Shown piece after piece: positions 6,292 through 10,250 of a stretch of DNA of 10,250 nt (position 1 is the first letter of the stretch; every line of letters begins with the position of its first letter). Both the position numbers and the translations under genes were made by a program. This DNA comes from Oscillospiraceae bacterium (GTDB lineage: Bacteria; Bacillota; Clostridia; Oscillospirales; Ruminococcaceae). The notes under the pieces were generated by a model. It did not search any database. It saw only the letters and a list, made by a program, of their open reading frames with translations, and had not been told where the DNA came from. Location: assembly GCA_017544185.1 (NCBI GenBank), contig JAFYEQ010000232.1, positions 1 to 10,250 of the forward strand, in the 5' to 3' direction.

Positions 6292-6368
6292 TGGCGTCCC
6301 CGGCGCGATTCGAACGCGCGACCTTTCGCTTAGGAGGCGAACGCTCTATCCTGCTGAGCTACGGAGAC
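6292..6368 (-). tRNA. tRNA-Arg (anticodon CCU)
   Basis: The minus strand folds into a complete 77-base tRNA. The acceptor stem GTCTCCG pairs with CGGGGAC, with one G-T pair. The D stem is GCTC/GAGC. The anticodon stem TTCGC/GCGAA carries the loop CTCCTAA, so the anticodon is CCT, reading AGG codons for arginine. There is a 5-base variable loop, then a T arm GCGCG-TTCGAAT-CGCGC, a discriminator G and an encoded CCA (6292-6294). AGG is used frequently in the surrounding genes. It is the first element of a minus-strand unit that may run on into the copper chaperone gene. Confidence 0.97.
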
Positions 6369-6387
6369 ATACACATCACACCATGAT

Positions 6388-6416
6388 ATTATACCACATC
6401 GGATCAATGAATGCAA
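6388..6416 (-). promoter_or_regulatory. Extended -10 promoter of the tRNA-Arg gene
   Basis: On the minus strand TTGCAT (6416-6411) is followed after exactly 17 bases by TATAAT (6393-6388), preceded by TGG for an extended -10. Transcription would start near 6381, about 13 bases before the mature tRNA. The sequence ATGTG-N-TATAAT is shared with the promoter at 2230-2258. Confidence 0.85.
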
Positions 6417-6450
6417 GGGGTATGATGCGTTTTAACAGAATGTTAACAAA

Positions 6451-6478
6451 TGTAACGGGATGCAAGCATCCCGTTACA
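6451..6478 (-). terminator. Terminator of the WG-repeat lipoprotein gene
   Basis: TGTAACGGGATGC (6451-6463) is perfectly complementary to GCATCCCGTTACA (6466-6478), giving a 12-bp stem with a 4-base loop. Read on the minus strand it is followed by TTTGTTAACA. It lies 18 bases past the lipoprotein stop codon. Confidence 0.8.
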
Positions 6479-6496
6479 CATCATATGATCTAGGTA

Positions 6497-8170
6497 TCAC
6501 ACATTATCTCCGATAGGATACAGATCAATGAATCCATCTTCATGTCTCCTGCTTATGGATAAATAGCTGTCTATATCAAGCGCTAGTCCTGATACAAAGT
6601 ACTCCGTAGATCCGTTCCTATCGAGCATACCAAAGCCTTCGCCTTCTTCAAAAAGATGAAACGTATATACATAGCACATACCGTGATCTTCTACTGTTAC
6701 CGATGCATTGTCCCCTCCTTTTTTACATGTCAGCGTGATAGATCCATCCTCGCTTTGCCATTTACCTTCGATGAACGTCCCGTCTTTTAAACTTTTTTCT
6801 ATCTGTTCCCTGCGTATATTATCATGAGTAGAGCAATAGTCGCTTTTATATGACTTTGTTTCATAGCATCCCTCATAGATACAAAAATCGCCGCATCCCC
6901 AGATGCTGTCATAGGTCTTGTTCCATATCATCTCGCCAGAACGATCTATGATACCTATCTTTTTCTCATCATCGGCATAAAGAGCATATCCATCATCAAA
7001 GAAACGGCTAGACCAGTTAAACTTATTTGCGATCAATACTTGACCTTTTGGATCTATATATCCATATTTCCCATCAGATTTGAAAAGCAGACAGCCACTA
7101 CTGCACGAACCAAGGGCGTCTAAAGTATTATCCAACAGCGACTGTCCTGACTTGTCTATCAGATCATACTTGTCACCCTTTTCTACCACTGCAGTTCCAT
7201 CAAAAAAGTCATATGCCCAATCATACTTTAGGTTTATAACGTATTTTCCATCTGTATCTATATACCCGCATGAATAGCTGTAAGTTTCGCCCTTCTTTGC
7301 CATACCTACGACTGCTATGCCCTCAGAAAAATCTCTTGCATGATCAAACTGCGGACTGATGACTTCTTTTCCCTTCTCATCTATGTATCCGTATTTTGTT
7401 TTTTTATCATCCCCGTTTCCCTTTTCTACTCCTATCATTGCAAAGCCTTCTGAAAATTTATATGCTCGATCATACTTTACATCTAAGACTGAAACGCCCT
7501 TTTCGTTGATGTATGACCAGTTGCCATTAGGCTTTTTGAGCGGGAAGATCTCCTTTTCATAGTAAGCGCTGTAACGATCATACATCAATGTACTTGAACT
7601 TTCATATGACGAAAAAACATATCCAGGCATAAATTGCTCTTCTAGATCCGCATATCTTTCATCGGATATCTTTTCACCATTCTTGTCATAAAGATTGGAA
7701 TACCCGTTACCGCTGTCTATTAGTATAAAGCCGTAACTACCTGCTAATGCTATCTCACCAGGCTCATACTGCGGGTTGATCACATAGCTGCCGTCTTTAT
7801 CTATGGCGCCGATATATCCGTTTTCCTCCACAAATGCTATCCCATCATGAAAATAGGAGACCCAGTCAAACTGAGTATCTATGACCATATTGGCATCTTT
7901 ATCGATAAAACCATAAAGCATCTTATCATCAGAACTTATACCAACTCTCGCAAGGCCATCGGAAAATGGCCTTACATCATCATAATTAGGGTTTATGGCA
8001 ATATTGCCATCCTTGTCAAGGAATCCCCAGTAACCTCCGTCGCTAAAGGGGATCATTCCCTCTTGAAACAATGTATTTTCTGCTTTAGCTACAGCTTGTC
8101 CCTCCTTCGAACACCCTGCGAACAGCATACCTGTGATACATAACAGGATCAACACAGCATATCTTTTCAT
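6497..8170 (-). CDS. WG-repeat lipoprotein with a Cys/His zinc-knuckle-like motif
   Basis: The 557-residue product starts with a lipoprotein signal (MKRYAVLILL..., lipobox LFAGC, lipidated C20), so it should be anchored outside the membrane. Residues of about 40-420 are roughly nine or ten WG-type repeats of 38-45 residues. Each repeat has a pattern like Y-G-F/Y-I-D-K-D-G-x-x-V-I-x-P-x-Y-D, then F-S-D/E-G-x-A-x-V, the KWG/WG beta repeat common in Clostridia. Next comes C430-x4-C435-x10-C446-x2-H449 (within CIYEGCYETKS and DYCSTH), which could bind zinc. The last 108 residues are mostly beta (GKWQSEDGSITLTCKK and onwards) with no family I recognise. The start at 8170 has GAGGT (8178-8182) 7 bases before it. 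Sample lines of the gene are about 35-40 percent G+C, against about 60 percent for the acyltransferase gene, so recent acquisition is possible. Function unknown. Confidence 0.9.
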   Translation of the reverse strand: MKRYAVLILLCITGMLFAGCSKEGQAVAKAENTLFQEGMIPFSDGGYWGFLDKDGNIAINPNYDDVRPFSDGLARVGISSDDKMLYGFIDKDANMVIDTQFDWVSYFHDGIAFVEENGYIGAIDKDGSYVINPQYEPGEIALAGSYGFILIDSGNGYSNLYDKNGEKISDERYADLEEQFMPGYVFSSYESSSTLMYDRYSAYYEKEIFPLKKPNGNWSYINEKGVSVLDVKYDRAYKFSEGFAMIGVEKGNGDDKKTKYGYIDEKGKEVISPQFDHARDFSEGIAVVGMAKKGETYSYSCGYIDTDGKYVINLKYDWAYDFFDGTAVVEKGDKYDLIDKSGQSLLDNTLDALGSCSSGCLLFKSDGKYGYIDPKGQVLIANKFNWSSRFFDDGYALYADDEKKIGIIDRSGEMIWNKTYDSIWGCGDFCIYEGCYETKSYKSDYCSTHDNIRREQIEKSLKDGTFIEGKWQSEDGSITLTCKKGGDNASVTVEDHGMCYVYTFHLFEEGEGFGMLDRNGSTEYFVSGLALDIDSYLSISRRHEDGFIDLYPIGDNV

Positions 8171-8222
8171 ATATGACACCTCGCTTTCTTCGTTTGCAGC
8201 ATCAAATGCTACATATATAAAT

Positions 8223-8251
8223 ATTGTATCATATTTAATATGATATGTCAA
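8223..8251 (-). promoter_or_regulatory. Near-consensus promoter of the WG-repeat lipoprotein gene
   Basis: The minus strand has a perfect -35 TTGACA (8251-8246), a 17-base spacer and -10 TACAAT (8228-8223). Transcription should begin near 8216, leaving a leader of about 45 bases before the start codon at 8170. Confidence 0.88.
8227..8245. promoter_or_regulatory. Inverted repeat, probable operator of the XRE regulator
   Basis: TATCATAT (8227-8234), TTA, ATATGATA (8238-8245) is a perfect 8-bp inverted repeat. It fills the spacer between the -35 and -10 boxes of the lipoprotein promoter and reaches into the -10. It lies in the divergent gap between the lipoprotein and the XRE-type gene, where a protein bound to it would block RNA polymerase. 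A degenerate second copy, TATCGTAT-ATA-ATATATCG, is at 8290-8308, just upstream of the XRE ribosome binding site. That the XRE protein binds here is inference. Confidence 0.6.
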
Positions 8252-8270
8252 GTGTTTTGCCGTGTATAAT
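8242..8270 (+). promoter_or_regulatory. Possible promoter of the XRE gene
   Basis: A perfect -10 TATAAT (8265-8270) lies 52 bases before the XRE start codon. Seventeen bases upstream there is only a poor -35 (GATATG, 8242-8247), which overlaps the inverted repeat. A weak, possibly autoregulated promoter would fit a repressor gene. Confidence 0.45.
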
Positions 8271-8321
8271 GTAATAATATCTCATGTCATATCGTATATA
8301 ATATATCGCGAGGTGATGTGT

Positions 8322-8636
8322 ATGTACGAAAATGGGTTCGGACTAAGACTGTCTAAGCTGCGGTCGGACAAGGGCATATCTGCACGGGACATGAGCCTGT
8401 CCATAGGACAGAACCCGGGATATATAAACTCGATAGAGACGGGCAAGTCTCTACCGTCGATGTCGTCCTTCTTCTACATCTGCGAATACCTCGGCGTAAC
8501 ACCCAAAGAATTCTTCGATACGGACAATAACAGCCCTGCTCTTGTGAGCGAGCTCTATGAAGACATAAAAAAGCTCGACTATAAGCAGCTGCAGGCGCTG
8601 ACAACTATAGTGAGCAGTATGGTGAGGCATGTATGA
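8322..8636 (+). CDS. XRE-family helix-turn-helix transcriptional regulator
   Basis: The 104-residue protein begins with an XRE/Cro-C1 type helix-turn-helix at residues 7-62: LRLSKLRSDKGISARDMSLS, the turn region IGQNPGYINSIETGKSLPS (recognition helix, with the typical I-x-x-x-E-x-G-x-x-x-P-S pattern), then FFYICEYLGVTPKEFF. The C-terminal 40 residues (LVSELYEDIKKLDYKQLQALTTIVSSM) form a likely dimerisation helix. Start 8322 is chosen because GAGGT (8310-8314) is 7 bases upstream; earlier GTG or ATG starts at 8262 and 8316 lack a suitable site. The gene is divergent from the WG-repeat lipoprotein gene with a palindrome between them, so it most likely represses that gene and perhaps itself. G+C in a sampled line is about 50 percent, between the lipoprotein and the rest. 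Confidence 0.93.
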   Translation: MYENGFGLRLSKLRSDKGISARDMSLSIGQNPGYINSIETGKSLPSMSSFFYICEYLGVTPKEFFDTDNNSPALVSELYEDIKKLDYKQLQALTTIVSSMVRHV

Positions 8637-8660
8637 CAAGAGGCATGGAAGCCTTGAAGG

Positions 8661-8689
8661 TTGACATAACGCGTCTGATATGTTATACT
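8661..8689 (+). promoter_or_regulatory. Near-consensus promoter of the histidine phosphatase gene
   Basis: A perfect -35 TTGACA (8661-8666), a 17-base spacer and -10 TATACT (8684-8689) preceded by TGT (extended -10). Transcription would begin near 8696, about 26 bases before the ATG at 8722. Confidence 0.88.
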
Positions 8690-8721
8690 TATCTCATATA
8701 CTTTTAAAGATCGGAGATACT

Positions 8722-9384
8722 ATGAGACTACTTTTCATACGGCACGGTGAGCCGGACTACGGGAATGACTGCCTGACGGAGACCGGGCATATACAGGCGC
8801 AGAGATGCGCCGAGCGGCTGAAGAGCGAGGGCATAGACCTGATATTCTCCTCATCTATGGGGAGGGCGCGTCAGACGGCGCAGTACACAGCAGATATCCT
8901 CGGCAAGGACATACAGATACTCGACTATATGCACGAGATCGTGTGGGGACACGAGGGCGTGCGGGACTATCACCACGACGACAGCCCCTGGGTCATCACT
9001 GACAGGATGGCCGCTGAGGACGGAGACCTACTGGATGCGGGATGGGCCGAGGGCAGATGGTTCTCGGGGAACAAGTGCGTGGAGAACGTGCGCATGATAG
9101 CCGAGGAGACCGACGCCTTCCTGGCTGAGCTGGGACATGTCCGTGAGGGCAGATACTACCGCAATACCACAGGCACCGACGACCGCCGCACCATAGCGCT
9201 CTTTGCCCACGGGGGATCCTCCTCCGCGGCCATCGACCATATCCTGGGGCTCCCCTTCCCCTTCGTATGCGCCTCGATCCATATGGATGTGACGTCCATA
9301 AGCATACTGCGCTTCGAGCATCGTTCCAACGCCATCGGCATCCCCGTGATGGAGCTGATCAACGACGTCGGACATCTACGGTAG
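8722..9384 (+). CDS. Histidine phosphatase (phosphoglycerate mutase-like) family protein
   Basis: The product has 220 residues and belongs to the histidine phosphatase superfamily. The RHG motif is at residues 7-9 (FIRHGEPDYG), with H8 as the phosphorylated residue. SSSMGRARQTAQYTADIL supplies the second arginine helix, and FAHGGSSSAAIDHIL holds the second catalytic histidine, H163. A likely acid is in the MHEIVWG block. The family includes phosphoglycerate mutases, cobalamin and sugar phosphatases; the long middle insert (about residues 75-150) does not let me choose a substrate. Start 8722 is preceded by CGGAG (8712-8716), and the RHG motif must be near the N-terminus; the open frame extends 14 codons further upstream but begins inside the promoter. 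It has its own promoter. No clear terminator hairpin follows, only an A+T-rich run ending in six T residues (9455-9460). Confidence 0.92.
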   Translation: MRLLFIRHGEPDYGNDCLTETGHIQAQRCAERLKSEGIDLIFSSSMGRARQTAQYTADILGKDIQILDYMHEIVWGHEGVRDYHHDDSPWVITDRMAAEDGDLLDAGWAEGRWFSGNKCVENVRMIAEETDAFLAELGHVREGRYYRNTTGTDDRRTIALFAHGGSSSAAIDHILGLPFPFVCASIHMDVTSISILRFEHRSNAIGIPVMELINDVGHLR

Positions 9385-9428
9385 ACAGTCGTCGATACCC
9401 CCTGTCCGAGACGGGCGACATCGGGATA

Positions 9429-9455
9429 TTGTTAACAAATTGTAAATTCTAAAAT
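9429..9455 (+). promoter_or_regulatory. Candidate promoter of the response regulator gene
   Basis: TTGTTA (9429-9434) and TAAAAT (9450-9455, five of six bases of the -10 consensus) are 15 bases apart, shorter than ideal. The -35 lies in a ten-base palindrome TTGTTAACAA (9429-9438), and the whole stretch is very A+T rich. A start near 9462 would place the entire downstream hairpin in the transcript. Confidence 0.4.
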
Positions 9456-9470
9456 TTTTTGAAAAGATCC

Positions 9471-9539
9471 ACCCTCCGTGATTGTATACGTTATAGAGAC
9501 ACAGAACGGATCTCATAACATTACAGATACACGGAGGGT
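9471..9539 (+). promoter_or_regulatory. Long leader hairpin sequestering the ribosome binding site of the response regulator gene
   Basis: ACCCTCCGTG (9471-9480) is perfectly complementary to CACGGAGGGT (9530-9539), which contains the GGAGGG ribosome binding site (9533-9538) located 5 bases before the ATG at 9544. Pairing continues inward: 9481-9482 with 9527-9528, 9483-9486 with 9522-9525, 9490-9494 with 9515-9519, and 9496-9499 with 9511-9514, leaving an 11-base loop (9500-9510). About 25 pairs in 69 bases are possible with only small bulges. This would hide the ribosome binding site and repress translation until opened by temperature, a ligand, a protein or another RNA. The pairing is seen directly; the regulatory role is inference. 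Confidence 0.75.
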
Positions 9540-9543
9540 CATC

Positions 9544-10250
9544 ATGTCAGTATACTTATCATCCAACGGTCTGACTGCATCTAAGTACAGACCTAATGTG
9601 ATCGTCATAGACAAGAGGGTCAAGAGCGACAGTGAAGTACAGCGTCTGCTGGTGCGCGAGGAGATGAACGTCGCCACTGCTGATGAATATATCTCATCCA
9701 CCGCAGGAGCACAGCTGCTGATAATACGAGACGGGGGGCTCTCTGCCCCTGCCTATGACGTGGCAAAGCGCATCCGCAGCTTCTCGGACATACCCATACT
9801 CATGCTCCCGGACACGCTCGACGAGATATACACCACCATCGCGCTGTCAAGGGGCGCGGATATGTGCGCCGACATACACTATACCTTTGAGCTGCGTGCA
9901 AGGATAACTGCGCTCATACGCCGCAGTGCGGGCTCCATGAGCAGGCCGCACACGCTGTCAAACGGCGTCATCAGCATAGATATGCGCTCCCGCAGCGTAT
10001 ATTCCAACGGCACGCCCGTAGCCATGACTGCCATAGAGTACGGCATCGTGGCATACCTTCTCCAGAACCTGGGGGACGCGTGCTCCATAGACGATATATA
10101 CTCCGGTGTATGGCATGAGCGCCCCTACCGCGTGCGCAAGACCATAGTTGAGCATATACGCCGCATCCGCGCCAAGATCGAGCCCGATCCCCACGATCCC
10201 AGCTACATCAAGGCGGTCAGCGGCATCGGCTACAAGATGGAATATGCATA
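9544..10250 (+). CDS. OmpR/PhoB-type response regulator with a degenerate receiver domain (end at window edge)
   Basis: At least 235 residues are present; the window stops two bases (TA) into the next codon, which may be the stop. Residues of about 18-130 look like a receiver domain in pattern (VIVID, a second helix, QLLIIRDGG, IPILML, ALSRGAD, ELRARITALIRR), but key positions are missing. The usual Asp-Asp pair is D23-K24, the phospho-acceptor position aligns with R62 or the adjacent D63, and the Thr and Lys after the fourth strand are replaced by LPD (residues 88-90). Residues of about 140-235 are a good winged-helix DNA-binding domain: ISIDMRSRSVYSNG, MTAIEYGIVAYLLQNLG, RKTIVEHIRRIRAKIEPD and the closing IKAVSGIGYKME. 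It is probably a phosphorylation-independent regulator. No partner histidine kinase is visible in the window. The ribosome binding site GGAGGG lies in the leader hairpin. Confidence 0.88.
   Translation, partial: MSVYLSSNGLTASKYRPNVIVIDKRVKSDSEVQRLLVREEMNVATADEYISSTAGAQLLIIRDGGLSAPAYDVAKRIRSFSDIPILMLPDTLDEIYTTIALSRGADMCADIHYTFELRARITALIRRSAGSMSRPHTLSNGVISIDMRSRSVYSNGTPVAMTAIEYGIVAYLLQNLGDACSIDDIYSGVWHERPYRVRKTIVEHIRRIRAKIEPDPHDPSYIKAVSGIGYKMEYA

Noticed and set aside
5537..6493. 318-residue open frame on the plus strand
   Set aside because: It runs antisense through the acetyltransferase, the copper chaperone and the tRNA gene, all well supported on the minus strand.
6292..8636. Integration of the lipoprotein/XRE pair at the tRNA-Arg gene
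   Set aside because: Classical integration uses the tRNA 3' end, which faces the copper chaperone side. The A+T-rich pair is on the 5' side, and I see no duplicated tRNA end or integrase.
9429..9438. TTGTTAACAA as a Rex (redox repressor) operator
   Set aside because: Rex sites have the two half-sites separated by several bases. This is a compact ten-base palindrome and no Rex-controlled gene is nearby.

Overview
The window looks like a chromosomal segment from a Gram-positive anaerobe of the class Clostridia, most like a Ruminococcus-type member of the Oscillospiraceae. This is inferred from strong GGAGG-type ribosome binding sites, a lipoprotein with a lipobox, a small surface protein with an SPKTG sorting motif, and a G+C-rich genome that still uses many ATA and AGG codons. 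No rRNA or other taxonomic marker is present, so the assignment is tentative.

Layout. (1) 1-2120, plus strand: the 3' part of polyphosphate kinase ppk1 overlaps a DUF1015-family gene by an ATGA. (2) 2230-2660: a self-contained unit with an extended -10 promoter, a 100-residue secreted acidic wall-anchor protein and a strong terminator. (3) 2680-5318, plus strand: a tight operon of a glutaredoxin-like protein, a membrane acyltransferase, a GNAT acetyltransferase and a low-molecular-weight protein-tyrosine phosphatase. It has no visible promoter of its own. (4) 5319-5529: non-coding DNA with a three-copy GGGACAA repeat and two hairpins. (5) 5530-6416, minus strand: promoter, tRNA-Arg(CCU), a hairpin, a CopZ-like copper chaperone and a GNAT acetyltransferase, ending in a terminator. 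(6) 6451-8636: an A+T-rich WG-repeat lipoprotein gene (minus strand) divergent from a small XRE-type repressor gene (plus strand). A perfect inverted repeat fills the spacer of the lipoprotein promoter. (7) 8661-9384: a histidine phosphatase with a near-consensus promoter. (8) 9429-10250: an OmpR-type response regulator with a degenerate receiver domain, cut by the window end at or near its stop. It is preceded by a long hairpin that buries its ribosome binding site.

Most of the genes are ordinary housekeeping or surface and metabolic functions. Two places deserve most attention. The leader of the response regulator gene can fold into about 25 base pairs, with the whole Shine-Dalgarno sequence in the outer stem, which suggests RNA-level control of an atypical regulator. 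The lipoprotein/XRE pair looks like a compact two-gene regulatory unit of different base composition from its surroundings.
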